A stretch of DNA of 64,000 nt from Dyadobacter sp. (GTDB taxonomy: Bacteria > Bacteroidota > Bacteroidia > Cytophagales > Spirosomataceae). A model generated the notes under the pieces. It was not told the DNA's origin. It searched no databases and was given only the letters and a program-made list of their open reading frames with translations. The stretch lies in NCBI RefSeq assembly GCF_017744695.1, contig NZ_JAGIAS010000003.1:908537-972536 (forward strand), given 5' to 3'. Shown here in pieces: positions 54,901 to 63,777 of the stretch. Position 1 is the stretch's first letter, and every line of letters begins with the position of its first letter. A program made the position numbers and the translations under genes.

Positions 54901-56858
54901 GCGTGGTGAATGACGACTTCTCGATCACTGGCACACCTACCATTATTGAAAGGCGGACGATCACGGTTCAAATATGGGATGGAGTGGCAGAGCACCGCCC
55001 GTATACCGATGAGATCACATTGCAGGTAATCGAGGCGACGGAGATCACTGTCGAGCTTATGGATACTTCCGCAGGCGACGCCAAAATTGGCGACTTACCA
55101 GGTGCATTCGAAGTGTTGGCGCAATGGGATACACCCATTAGTGTGAAAGGCCTGCACGACCGAGTTTTGATTAAAATAACTGGCGGCGGCGACCTGGGTA
55201 CGGAACTGGATGTTACCAAAAACTTCCCGCTATCCAATCCAGTTACAGAGGGCATTTACAGGCCATTCGCCGATACAAGCGGAACAACTGCCGGCGTAGG
55301 TCAATACACGATCGAGGTAACGGCATTCCTTGGAGAGAACGAAACCGTTCAGCCTTTCGACCTGACTCTTTACGATGAGGAGTATTTGGCGAAAATGAAA
55401 AAATTTCTTGTCAAGGGCTTTGATTATGTCGGGGAGATCATGCCAGACGGTGCTACATCATTTGTGTATCCGGGGCCGGTGAACGCGCGCGCCGAGATCC
55501 ACGATATCGACTTCGACGAAATTTACATTTCGCTCGAAAAGGATGGTGAGGTAATCGGCGAACAACACATTCCCGACGTCAATCCGACGCTTGCATGGTG
55601 GTTCGAAGTGTTCGAGGAAAATACAGAATTGGAAGCTGGCGTATATACATTTCCGGTACGCTTGCTGAAAGATGGGGTAGAGGTTTTCAAGCGGACAGTT
55701 AAGTTCACCATCGAGAGCAAGGATGCCGAGCCGAAGCCGCTGCTTTCGCTAGCCACTTTCGCGCCGGGGACAACCAACGCAACGATTATCACGGAGAGCA
55801 TTCCTTTGAAGGGCGCTGAGTATGACCTTGTCCCTTGGACGCTGGTATTTAATGGATTTGGACCGGGTGTGGAATGTGTTACAGGCGAATGGGAATTGGA
55901 CTTTTTGCGTGGTGGAGCATTCGCTGAGGTAGAAATTGAGAAATTTACAGGATATCCTCAAAAGTTTGCATACACCACTGGTAGATCCCTTATCTTTGGC
56001 AACAAATCATCTTTGAAAATTGGGGACATTCACCAGGCGCCATCCCGCGTACTGGCGAAGTTTATCGGCCGTGATGCTGACGGAAAGATCGTGGGCATCG
56101 CCCAGGCTGATTTTAGCTTTCGCGTTGCGCTGGATCCAGAAGATTATTCAGGCCTTCGGTTCTTGACCATCGATCATGTAAATGGCGGCGAAATGACGCT
56201 GCTTGATGCCAATGTTCCTAAAACCGGGCGTCAATATGCTATGCCTCCTGACGGGTTCTGGTGGACGGTATCCGCCCGAAGATTCGGCGGGCAGGAGTTC
56301 GACGGGGTAAAGGTAAAGCTTTCCAAGGTAGTCGGCGGAATCGAACAACCTGCATGGGTTTTTGGCTCGGACTACCTCATTTATCACAACGTTGGGAGTG
56401 TAGTTACGGAGCTTACAGACGACGATAAGGCCTACATCTTCGGTATGGATACGGACGCGGACGGGATCCGTGTAGTATTCCGCGTTGGCGACGATGTTGA
56501 AATGCCGCTCGACGGGACGGCAGGTCTTGGATTCTGGAAGATTACAATGATCGCTTACCTGGCTACGGTCGAGGTTGCGACGCTTTCGGCGACTATTGAG
56601 CTGATCGAGGACGTAGAGCCGCCTATTAAAGATTGCTGCGCATGCGACTGCGAGGGAGAGGCCTCTGAGCAATTGGAATTCCCGTTTACCACACCAGCTG
56701 AGGAGTGGATTGTAAACCACAACTTGAATAAGAAGCCAGACCCTCTAATTCTGATCGGCGGCAAGAAGGTGATGTCTGACGTGCAGTATATCGATAACGA
56801 TGTATTTAAAATTATTCATACCAAGCCACAAACTGGTTCTGTGTTAATTATATCATAA
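51966..56858 (+). CDS. Tail hub/tip protein with Ig- and cadherin-like domains
   Basis: A 1630-residue tail tip protein. Residues 1-760 look like the hub region of siphophage tails, starting MGLKYFTQYRDSFGDTREVRLYKDGF and with an amphipathic WYKIYNLKGELEGF segment. Residues about 815-1550 carry a series of Ig/cadherin-like beta domains (KPTWISAIDVENLVVTATAL, VPEWVTARSVVNDDFSITGTP). A Cys cluster CCACDC (1557-1562) precedes a final domain (WIVNHNLNKKPDPLILIGG to the end) that also closes the next protein. It likely binds the host surface. Confidence 0.75.
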   Translation: MGLKYFTQYRDSFGDTREVRLYKDGFDGEPVEWISERGAVRYTRGGSDGFFPDQPIIASQAQIGLILKQRYDLTEFATNRKTFYVEIVDTVFNRVIWSGWIEPWDARHNYQKPPYVVNLTASCGLAHLSKKKYANPNTTFKKTGLQIIQDCLAVIGREDLPIRLSTHMYENKFTGDSRLGLTSFEENTFRYYDDNGEALHCDVIVNNILNHFDAEITQWNNMWVIVSIVDKSTAFDTSYLDLSSSPHPMAWPGTFSVNGDISKSLDGGQIRILPPINKYRTEIDFGQQMPFFENGNMIIWNEAGLVGWDFSHMPKGNPGWEQYGLGGESNKSILKVNGKAPQPYRKRKKVGLFKKLTNQAINIAIAGTGAVGALFNKPVLKGSWYDVEPSEWIESPGGTISKADKSVTITFDYETEAFSSDILLAIRVPVTLPDGSVRNFWVDSNSRPAQAGSDKTNWSLDTNYHIIRVPPIDRGSLINKGEINASGNPNYPAASAPNWTWAITGVPAGEYRKIGGVNGVIVENGDLVIARVANAGGTQEAVGGNFEVVSVRNNTKQGIFSCTVALSSTFLTTNLSVPYPDKVYVRFYKMADDEGKPGDWYKIYNLKGELEGFVASNESSKYATTLERGDVTDEEADTISLISGDFTPWYVGAWTRPGSNEVTSSWRRRPNLNEALSIYRAMMKDRLCMTTKPLTVFEGKIFLLPGDGYVHYLHRLYFEDQDKYFRIVRFSYDDSQKEADVTAVEIRYEEIPDSELKQDSYIPGSRQLNTVPGQGDGIYPSKQDSTNGRLNAEDMPLTGEEILEAVQAVGRTGALFEDITPLTYVAAVESEDSIDLHDFISEAFTEYEEDLDAEDKTDFSTLIFKVVSKPTWISAIDVENLVVTATALAPKSGSFFVDFEAYDPMDSENAIPIRVPVLVEENEDYVETWPPEFEPFPVLNFVLDKLTTTGFDFRDYMPDGHKLLTYRFFSVPEWVTARSVVNDDFSITGTPTIIERRTITVQIWDGVAEHRPYTDEITLQVIEATEITVELMDTSAGDAKIGDLPGAFEVLAQWDTPISVKGLHDRVLIKITGGGDLGTELDVTKNFPLSNPVTEGIYRPFADTSGTTAGVGQYTIEVTAFLGENETVQPFDLTLYDEEYLAKMKKFLVKGFDYVGEIMPDGATSFVYPGPVNARAEIHDIDFDEIYISLEKDGEVIGEQHIPDVNPTLAWWFEVFEENTELEAGVYTFPVRLLKDGVEVFKRTVKFTIESKDAEPKPLLSLATFAPGTTNATIITESIPLKGAEYDLVPWTLVFNGFGPGVECVTGEWELDFLRGGAFAEVEIEKFTGYPQKFAYTTGRSLIFGNKSSLKIGDIHQAPSRVLAKFIGRDADGKIVGIAQADFSFRVALDPEDYSGLRFLTIDHVNGGEMTLLDANVPKTGRQYAMPPDGFWWTVSARRFGGQEFDGVKVKLSKVVGGIEQPAWVFGSDYLIYHNVGSVVTELTDDDKAYIFGMDTDADGIRVVFRVGDDVEMPLDGTAGLGFWKITMIAYLATVEVATLSATIELIEDVEPPIKDCCACDCEGEASEQLEFPFTTPAEEWIVNHNLNKKPDPLILIGGKKVMSDVQYIDNDVFKIIHTKPQTGSVLIIS

Positions 56859-56867
56859 TCAACAAAC
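56856..56867 (+). promoter_or_regulatory. Phage leader motif, copy 8
   Basis: TAATCAACAAAC; it overlaps the stop of the hub gene (TAA at 56856-56858) and ends 4 bases before the next ATG. Confidence 0.5.
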
Positions 56868-56871
56868 TAAG

Positions 56872-58071
56872 ATGGAAATTTACAATAACCTTGATATGCA
56901 GCAGAACCAGATTATAAATGTGGTTCTGCACTCGCAATCAACTCCGCCGGGGAGTCCAGCAAACGGGCAAATCTGGCACAACTCTACCAGCAATATTATC
57001 AGCTATTATCGTCTGTCAGACTCGACCTGGGTTCCTCTCGGTTCGGGTACGGTTGTAGGTGGTGATGGCTTGTTGGAGAGCACCGCTGGCGGCATCGTTA
57101 CATTGTCCGTTAATGTTGACAATACGACCCTGGCAATAACTTCCGATGTGGTTGGCGTGAAGGACGGCGGGATTACAGCGATAAAACTCGCCACTGATGC
57201 AGTCACTACCCTGAAAATTCTCAATCAGGCGGTAACATTCGCGAAGATGCAAAACATCAACGCAATGACTGTTATCGGGCGGACTGCCGCTGGCGCTGGC
57301 GTCGCGTCCGAGATCACCTTGATTAATGACAATACGCTTGCCACGGCCACTGGTACAAACATTGCTACGGCTGGTTCAGTAAAGGCCTACATTGATTCTT
57401 TGGTAGGTGCTGTTGGCACACTTGTCGGCGCTTTCAATGCTTCGACGAGCACCAATTATCCGGGTAGCGCCGCGATTAAAAAAGGATCATATTGGTATGT
57501 GTCCGTTGCCGGGACGGTCCAAGGCACAGCTTTCAACGTAGGCGATGTTTTAATTGCCAATAAAGACAACCCTTCGACTACATTGGCGGCAGACTGGATT
57601 TTCCTTGAAACAAACCGCGACCAGGCAACTGCTACCGTTTTGGGCTTAGTAATGCTGGCGACTGCTGCTGAGGTGCAAACCGGAACAGATGCCGTTAAGG
57701 TAATTACCCCGGCGACACTCAGCGCACGAACCGCAACAGAAACTCGTACCGGTTTGATCGAAATTGCGACACAGGCGGAAACCGATGCAGGTACCGACGA
57801 CACTCGCGGGATCACTCCGTTGAAACTGGCTACCTACGTGGCGGCGAGAATTGCCGGCGGAGCGTATGCGGCAACGATCGGGGACGGAACAGCTACGGCC
57901 TACACTGTCACCCACAACCTGAATACGCTCGATGTTGTGGTGGAAATCCGGAAAGTCTCTGACAACTCATCCGTCATAGTGGACAATCGCGCATCTACGG
58001 TCAATGCCGTGATTGTAACCTTCGCCAAGGCTCCCGCAGCTGGTGCATTCCGTGTGATCATTAAAAAGTAA
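56872..58071 (+). CDS. Tail fibre / receptor-binding protein
   Basis: A 399-residue fibre-like protein. The N-terminal MEIYNNLDMQQNQI is typical of fibre attachment parts. Residues about 255-320 hold two copies of the tail-fibre repeat (GLVMLATAAEVQTGTDAVKV then GLIEIATQAETDAGTDDTRG). The last 60 residues (AYTVTHNLNTLDVVVEIRK to FRVIIKK) resemble the hub's C-terminal domain. It follows the hub by 13 bases and precedes the large fibre by 3. Confidence 0.78.
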   Translation: MEIYNNLDMQQNQIINVVLHSQSTPPGSPANGQIWHNSTSNIISYYRLSDSTWVPLGSGTVVGGDGLLESTAGGIVTLSVNVDNTTLAITSDVVGVKDGGITAIKLATDAVTTLKILNQAVTFAKMQNINAMTVIGRTAAGAGVASEITLINDNTLATATGTNIATAGSVKAYIDSLVGAVGTLVGAFNASTSTNYPGSAAIKKGSYWYVSVAGTVQGTAFNVGDVLIANKDNPSTTLAADWIFLETNRDQATATVLGLVMLATAAEVQTGTDAVKVITPATLSARTATETRTGLIEIATQAETDAGTDDTRGITPLKLATYVAARIAGGAYAATIGDGTATAYTVTHNLNTLDVVVEIRKVSDNSSVIVDNRASTVNAVIVTFAKAPAAGAFRVIIKK

Positions 58072-58074
58072 GTA

Positions 58075-61047
58075 ATGGATTTTTTAAGCGACGCATATTT
58101 CGATAATGCCCTCACTGCCGCCTCCAAGATCCGGGCGGCGACCAGCTACGTTATGCTTGCCGTTGGGGTGGCAAACAGTGCATACTCCAATGGTGCAATG
58201 GAAGCGTACACCCCACCGGGAGCGTATGCCGCTGGCGCGCGCCCTGGCTACGGCTTCCATGCGTCGGGAAGTTTCGGAACCTACCTGTATGCGCAAGCCG
58301 CGTCCGATCTCAGGTTGAGGACCGATGCAGGCCTTGATTACACGTTATGGCATTCGGGAAACGCTCGTAGCGATGCCCAGAACGACACGCGTTACTCTCA
58401 GCTCGGGCACACTCACGCAATTTCCGAAGTTACAGGCTTACAGGCTGCGCTCGATGCGAAAACCGGAGGTAGCGGCACGCCTGGCCGCTATGCAAAGTTT
58501 GCAACGAACACCACTTTTGCAGATAGCCTTTTAAGTGAGTCCGGCATAAGTATAACCGCCAACGGAGGTGTGTTTGTTTCGGATGTTGCTCACAATTCAA
58601 ACGTACGCGGCTACGGGTTATGGGCTTCGGGTTTTGCCCGTTGGTCTTTGGGTAAAGCGGGCACTGAATCGGGTTCAGACTCAGGATCTGACTTTGTTTT
58701 GTGGGCTTATAACGATGGTGGTACATTCCTACGTGAGGCGCTTCGCATTTCTCGGGCGTCTGGCAATGCGACATTTTCGGGGACTATCGCGGTCAGCGGT
58801 GGCAATTCGACACAATGGAACTCGGCCTTTGGGTGGGGAAACCACGCGGGGCTCTACGTTCCGGTATCCCGCACCGTATCGGCCGGAACTGGTCTGACTG
58901 GCGGGGGAGCATTGTCGGCAAATATTTCGCTTGCTTTCGATAGCGCGTACGGCGACGGGAGGTATGCCGCATTATCCCATACCCATACAATTGCCAACGT
59001 AACGGGTTTGCAGGCTGCGCTCGATGCAAAGGTGGCGGGAAGCGCCACGGCGGGAAGGCTCCCTAAAATGGCGACTGGTTCAACGATAACTGACAGCCTG
59101 CTGAGTGAATCCGGCATAAGTATAGCTGCCAACGGAGGTATTTTTGCTTCCGATACGCCAACGAACACTAACGTTCGCGGATACACAATTTTAAATGGTG
59201 GTCAAACGCGCTGGACATTCGGCAAAGCGGGGACAGAATCTGGATCGGATTCCGGCTCAGATTTCACTTTGTGGAGTTTTAATGACGCCGCGTCATTTTT
59301 GAGAGAGCCGTTGCGGATTTCGCGAGCGACCGGTAACGCGACATTTTCAGGATCGATCACGGCAAGCGGCGGTAATTCAGGAAACTGGAATACGGCTTAC
59401 AGCTGGGGCAATCATGCTGCTGCCGGATATGTTCCGTCTGCCCGCACGATCACAATCAACGGCTCCACTTTTGACCTTTCCGCGAATCGATCGTGGACTG
59501 TTGCGGGCGGTGTTGGAGGATCAGGCACGACAGGATTTGTTACAAAATGGAATGGCGCAAATTTGGAGGATAGTTCGATCGATGATTCTGATACCTCCTT
59601 TATCAAAACGTCCAAAGGGGCAACTATTGGGCAGGGCGGTTCTCGTTGGCATTTCTCCCTCTATCCTTCTACTGGTGGCGCCATGCTGTACTGGAATGAC
59701 CCTTCTGCAACAGCAGGGTATGTTGCACAGGCTGATGCTTCTGGACTTCACATTGTAGGGTTGAGCATAGGGTATCATATGTCCATGCTGTCAAATCAGA
59801 ATGTTCAGATTTACAAGCAGCTAAACATGCAGGTGTCAACTGGAACGGCTCCATTTCAGATTTTTAGCACCACGATGAACCCGAATCTGAATGCCGACAT
59901 GGTGGATGGGTTGCACGCCTCAAATTTGGTCCAAACGACCAGAACCCTCACTATCAACGGCACTACGTTCGATCTTTCCTCAAACCGAACTTGGACGATT
60001 TCGGCAGGCATTGGCGGTAGCGCTACGGCGGGAAGGCTCCCTAAAATGGCGACGAGCTCAACGATAACGGATAGTATTCTCAGCGAGAGCGGTATCGGCA
60101 TTATCGCAAATGGAGGCGTATTTGTTTCGGACGTAGCTCATAATAGTAATGTTCGGGGTTATTCGCTTTGGGCTTCTGGCCTCAATCGTTGGGTTTTCGG
60201 TAAGGCCGGAACTGAATCGGGTTCAGACTCAGGATCTGACTTTGTGCTGTGGTCCTATAATGACGCCGGCACATTTGTCCGTGAGCCATTCCGCGTTTCC
60301 CGCGCGACGGGCAATGTAACGTTCACAGGAACCGTGTCAGCGGGTAGCTTTGCGGTTGGCACGAATACAAGCTCGCAGTGGACTCAGGCGTTCAGCTGGG
60401 GTAATCACGCTTCTGCCGGTTACGCAACTCTTTCATATTTAACGACCAACTACTACACCAAGGCCAGCATCGATGGAATGGTTTCCGGTTATGTGCCGGA
60501 TAGCAGAATGGTGCTAGGCCAGGGAAGTATTCAGGGAGGTGGAAATCTTGGCATAAACCGGTATTTAAACCTATACGGGGACCAAGACAACCCAGGCGCA
60601 AATAAATATTATGGTACCGATGGCTCTGGCGGCAAAGGCTGGTATAGCCTTCCTACGGGCGGAGGCAGTGGATATGTCCCCGAATCGCGTGTAATTACAA
60701 TTAATGGAGTTGCGCAGGATCTATCATTGAATAGGTCTTGGACGATTTCTGCCGGAATTTCAGGCAGCGGATCGCTGAATATGTTCACCAAATGGTCCGG
60801 CTCTGGCTCAGTCACCACTGCTGAGATGTACGAAGTTTCCAACACCATTTACATCGGATCGAGCGGAAACCGTCGCCACTTGGTAGTTCAGGGTTCACTC
60901 GTGCCGCTTCAAATGACCGCATCAGAAAGGGCGAGCTATTCGCCGGGTTTTTTCGGGGCGCTCGTATATCAAACAGACGGTACCGAGGGATTTTACAGAA
61001 GCAAAGACAATGGGTCAGGTGGTGTCACCTGGGTATTTGTAGGATAA
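58075..61047 (+). CDS. Large repetitive tail fibre
   Basis: A 990-residue fibre. Two collar-type repeats (LGHTHAISEVTGLQAALDAK and LSHTHTIANVTGLQAALDAK) and three blocks of about 85 residues (near 165-250, 355-440, 680-775) all contain a TESGSDSGSDF string followed by an SFNDA/YNDG-type segment and RISRATGNATFSG. Parts are also nearly identical in DNA, so recent duplication or recombination is likely. A C-terminal segment (SGNRRHLVVQGSLVPLQMTAS) could be a tip. No S74 peptidase was seen. Confidence 0.8.
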   Translation: MDFLSDAYFDNALTAASKIRAATSYVMLAVGVANSAYSNGAMEAYTPPGAYAAGARPGYGFHASGSFGTYLYAQAASDLRLRTDAGLDYTLWHSGNARSDAQNDTRYSQLGHTHAISEVTGLQAALDAKTGGSGTPGRYAKFATNTTFADSLLSESGISITANGGVFVSDVAHNSNVRGYGLWASGFARWSLGKAGTESGSDSGSDFVLWAYNDGGTFLREALRISRASGNATFSGTIAVSGGNSTQWNSAFGWGNHAGLYVPVSRTVSAGTGLTGGGALSANISLAFDSAYGDGRYAALSHTHTIANVTGLQAALDAKVAGSATAGRLPKMATGSTITDSLLSESGISIAANGGIFASDTPTNTNVRGYTILNGGQTRWTFGKAGTESGSDSGSDFTLWSFNDAASFLREPLRISRATGNATFSGSITASGGNSGNWNTAYSWGNHAAAGYVPSARTITINGSTFDLSANRSWTVAGGVGGSGTTGFVTKWNGANLEDSSIDDSDTSFIKTSKGATIGQGGSRWHFSLYPSTGGAMLYWNDPSATAGYVAQADASGLHIVGLSIGYHMSMLSNQNVQIYKQLNMQVSTGTAPFQIFSTTMNPNLNADMVDGLHASNLVQTTRTLTINGTTFDLSSNRTWTISAGIGGSATAGRLPKMATSSTITDSILSESGIGIIANGGVFVSDVAHNSNVRGYSLWASGLNRWVFGKAGTESGSDSGSDFVLWSYNDAGTFVREPFRVSRATGNVTFTGTVSAGSFAVGTNTSSQWTQAFSWGNHASAGYATLSYLTTNYYTKASIDGMVSGYVPDSRMVLGQGSIQGGGNLGINRYLNLYGDQDNPGANKYYGTDGSGGKGWYSLPTGGGSGYVPESRVITINGVAQDLSLNRSWTISAGISGSGSLNMFTKWSGSGSVTTAEMYEVSNTIYIGSSGNRRHLVVQGSLVPLQMTASERASYSPGFFGALVYQTDGTEGFYRSKDNGSGGVTWVFVG
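58560..60400. repeat. Three tandemly arranged coding repeats in the fibre gene
   Basis: Copies lie at about 58560-58860, 59130-59410 and 60105-60400. Copies 1 and 3 share ACTGAATCGGGTTCAGACTC and the following bases exactly. Copies 2 and 3 are preceded by the same GGCGGGAAGGCTCCCTAAAA at 59049 and 60039. The middle copy uses other codons for the same GSDSGSDF peptide. Confidence 0.7.
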
Positions 61048-61056
61048 TCAATTTTT

Positions 61057-61068
61057 TCATCAATAAAC
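61057..61068 (+). promoter_or_regulatory. Phage leader motif, copy 9
   Basis: TCATCAATAAAC, 16 bases before the ATG at 61085. Same variant as before the capsid gene. Confidence 0.55.
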
Positions 61069-61084
61069 TAAATCACAAAAAACA

Positions 61085-61552
61085 ATGGAGACCAGCTACA
61101 AAAAGGCTTTCAGATTCGTCGATGTTGCACAAGTTCTGATCAAAGAATCCAATGAGAAAGACACGAAGTTCATCGCGGCACTGAACACCGTGATCGAGCA
61201 AATCGATGAACAGCGCGAAGGCTACGGGAAAAAGCTTGTAAAAATCCAACGCAAGCATGCTGCTGAGGATAAATTCGGTTGCATTCTTCGTGACGATCAC
61301 GGCAATTATCGCTACAAAAGGGATCAGGAAGAGGCGATGGAGGAAAAGATTGAAGAGCTTTTTAACCATGAAACAAGCGTAGAATTTGAGCCTGAATACG
61401 TCGATAAGGAGTCCATTCCTGCGAGTGTCCCGAAGCACGTCCGCAAGTGGCTTGTAGGCTTTGTCATCGAACCAGTCGAGGAAGAGCCAACGCCTGCCAA
61501 AAAGTTATTGAATTCTTTACCAACAACAAACAATACAACCAATGAAAAATAA
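61085..61552 (+). CDS. Phage hypothetical protein
   Basis: A 155-residue highly charged, mostly helical protein (KFIAALNTVIEQIDEQREGYGKKLVKIQRKHAAED, EEAMEEKIEELFNHE) with an acidic/Pro C-terminal tail. Not recognised. It lies after the fibre genes and overlaps the next gene by 11 bases; the pair might help fibre assembly or lysis. Confidence 0.65.
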   Translation: METSYKKAFRFVDVAQVLIKESNEKDTKFIAALNTVIEQIDEQREGYGKKLVKIQRKHAAEDKFGCILRDDHGNYRYKRDQEEAMEEKIEELFNHETSVEFEPEYVDKESIPASVPKHVRKWLVGFVIEPVEEEPTPAKKLLNSLPTTNNTTNEK

Positions 61553-61865
61553 CAACATCGCGGCGCTGGTGGAAACAGAAACACCGGCGCCAACCACTGC
61601 TCCGCAGTTCCAATTTGACTATGCGAGCATCAACTTTTCAGTAACTGGCCGCGAGGTCAGCACGGGTGAGCCCAAGGCTTTTTCATTCAATGATTCGGCC
61701 AGTCTGAATTTCAATGATGAGAATGAGCTGAACAGAACACTGAACGACAAGGGCTTTTTGCTTGAAGTAGTTCCCGCCCTCGTGCGGAGAGCTTTGCAGT
61801 CGTACGATTCGGAGAACGAAAAGGCGAAGCAGTTGAAACAAGCGCTCGGCGCATTGCTTCAATAA
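61542..61865 (+). CDS. Phage hypothetical protein
   Basis: A 107-residue protein: Pro/Thr-rich start, a beta part (QFDYASINFSVTGREV, AFSFNDSASLNFND) and a C-terminal helix (VPALVRRALQSYDSENEKAKQLKQAL). Not recognised. Translationally coupled to the previous gene. Confidence 0.65.
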   Translation: MKNNNIAALVETETPAPTTAPQFQFDYASINFSVTGREVSTGEPKAFSFNDSASLNFNDENELNRTLNDKGFLLEVVPALVRRALQSYDSENEKAKQLKQALGALLQ

Positions 61866-61878
61866 TACAAAACTCATT

Positions 61879-61890
61879 TCATCAACAACT
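61879..61890 (+). promoter_or_regulatory. Phage leader motif, copy 10
   Basis: TCATCAACAACT, one A shorter than the consensus, 12 bases before the ATG at 61903. Confidence 0.5.
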
Positions 61891-61902
61891 AAAAACCATT
61901 TC

Positions 61903-63777
61903 ATGAAAAATTTGCTTTTGGCGGTACTCCTGGCGTTTTGCCAGGTAGTAACCGCGCAATCGATCGATCAGGTTATCGATAACAAAATCAAGGCATCGGA
62001 GGCCCGGCAAAAAGCCTATGCGGATAGCCTTTTCAAGAAAGGAAACGGCGGGGTTGATCCCAAACCCGAAGTCCCAAAGGGGGATAGTTGCACGCGCGGC
62101 CCGGTGCCGAACGATGTTTACAATATCACTCAGAGCGGCGCGACCGTCCTTTTCGATGGTGAGGGAGTATTCGGATGGGATTTCTCGATCCTTCAAAGTG
62201 GGATCGTAAAGGTTACCGGCAATTCTGGAAAGGAGAAGCTGACAAAGAATACCGTTCCGATTTCCTATGCTCTGGCGCCAGGTGAATACGTGTTGGCTTT
62301 AAAGGGTAATACCTGTTTGAGCAAAGTATATACGCGTACGTTCACCGTTCCAAAGCCCACAGGCGAGAATGGAAACGGTAGTAATGGCGGGAACAATGGC
62401 CCACCCCCTGTAAATACCGGCGAGCGCGGCATAACAATGAACCTGACCGGTTACGGCTTTGATGTTTCAGCGCCGACAGGTATCAGCAAAGAATGGCTTG
62501 AACGCATTGAGGCATTCCTGAACCTCACGCATAACGGCAAAAAGTTCCGCGGCATCGACGCTATCCGGGTCAATATGAAGTGGTACAGCTACGAACCGAA
62601 GGAGGGAGTATTCCGAGATGATAAGCTTCTCGATGTTATCAATTATTGCAAGCGCAATGGCATTAAGTTGAGCGTTGCCCTGATACCTTGGCGCGTAATT
62701 GGCGATGGAATGCTCGACCGTTCCGAATGGCTGGAACAGTTACCGGATCCGTTCTGGAAACCCTCCGACGAGGAGCCAACTCAGGATCTCGTCTGGCACG
62801 CAGAGGGTCGCTTACCTTCCATCGAGAAAACATACATGCCGAGCCTGCATAGTAAAATCGGGCAGCAAAAGTTCAAGAATGCCGCGCGTCATTTGGCCGA
62901 GTTCATGGCCAAATACCCGGAATACGTCGATTACATTGCGACGGCAACCAGCCCGGGCGAGGAGTACGAAACCAATATTCAACGCGCGACCAACAACCAG
63001 ATTCTCCTAACCGGTTACGGGCAGGCTGATTTGAATGCCTGGCGTGAATATTCGGGAGGATTGTCCGTGCCCTATCCCGCGCAGAACAATGAAGAGCATA
63101 TTGCCTACCTGTTCAATAATTCAGACGCGGGAAGGAAATGGTACGAGTTCAGAACGAAAGGACTGAAAGACTTTCACGCCGCATTTGTGCAGGGAGTCCG
63201 GGAAGGCGGAAAAGGCAAAGTAAGGTCGATGGGTATGTACGCCGGCGTTGGCGCTCCGTCTGGAACATGGACCGGCCTTTACAAGCTCAATGAGATTTTC
63301 AGCGCTGGTACCGGTGATCAGCCTGATTTGATCTATTCGAGTGAAGGCGACGCCGGGAGCCAGAATAGCAAGCTGATGGCGACCGACTTGAATGCGGCCA
63401 CATTCCCAGGATCCGGCTACGCTATCGAATTTGACCCTAACGACGTTTCGGTAGATCAGGACTGGCAAACGAGCGTAGAGGAAGACGTGAACGGCGATAT
63501 TCTCTACTTCTGGGCTGCTCCATTCTTTCGGCGTGGCGGCGAGATCGTTCATTTCGCCATGTCCTTTTACGCGCCAAAAATCAATGCACAGCTGGGCTCC
63601 GCGATTTACCGGCTGCGATCTGAATTCATCGACGGCGATTCCGGTATGACAGGCATTGCTCAGGGCGAAGGCTTTACTTTCCCGATTACCACATACGCAG
63701 GCCTGCAAGGATACCGAGAAATCTATTCAGGGCGCGGAGGAGGTGTCAACAAGGTTGTCAAAATCTTACTGAAATGA
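61903..63777 (+). CDS. Secreted TIM-barrel glycosidase-like phage protein
   Basis: A 624-residue protein with a clear signal peptide (MKNLLLAVLLAFCQVVTAQ), unusual for a phage structural region. After a coiled start and a small beta domain, a Gly/Asn-rich linker (near residue 160) leads to a barrel domain. WYSYEPKEGVFRDDKLLDVI and NGIKLSVALIPWR resemble GH42/GH5-type glycosidases; SPGEEYE (Glu353 or 354) and YSSEGD (Glu481) are candidate acid/base and nucleophile. It might open the host capsule or act after lysis. It overlaps the next gene by 4 bases. Confidence 0.65.
   Translation: MKNLLLAVLLAFCQVVTAQSIDQVIDNKIKASEARQKAYADSLFKKGNGGVDPKPEVPKGDSCTRGPVPNDVYNITQSGATVLFDGEGVFGWDFSILQSGIVKVTGNSGKEKLTKNTVPISYALAPGEYVLALKGNTCLSKVYTRTFTVPKPTGENGNGSNGGNNGPPPVNTGERGITMNLTGYGFDVSAPTGISKEWLERIEAFLNLTHNGKKFRGIDAIRVNMKWYSYEPKEGVFRDDKLLDVINYCKRNGIKLSVALIPWRVIGDGMLDRSEWLEQLPDPFWKPSDEEPTQDLVWHAEGRLPSIEKTYMPSLHSKIGQQKFKNAARHLAEFMAKYPEYVDYIATATSPGEEYETNIQRATNNQILLTGYGQADLNAWREYSGGLSVPYPAQNNEEHIAYLFNNSDAGRKWYEFRTKGLKDFHAAFVQGVREGGKGKVRSMGMYAGVGAPSGTWTGLYKLNEIFSAGTGDQPDLIYSSEGDAGSQNSKLMATDLNAATFPGSGYAIEFDPNDVSVDQDWQTSVEEDVNGDILYFWAAPFFRRGGEIVHFAMSFYAPKINAQLGSAIYRLRSEFIDGDSGMTGIAQGEGFTFPITTYAGLQGYREIYSGRGGGVNKVVKILLK

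Noticed and set aside
58560..60400. CRISPR-like or satellite repeat
   Set aside because: Repeats are few, long, diverged in codons and in frame, so they are protein repeats.
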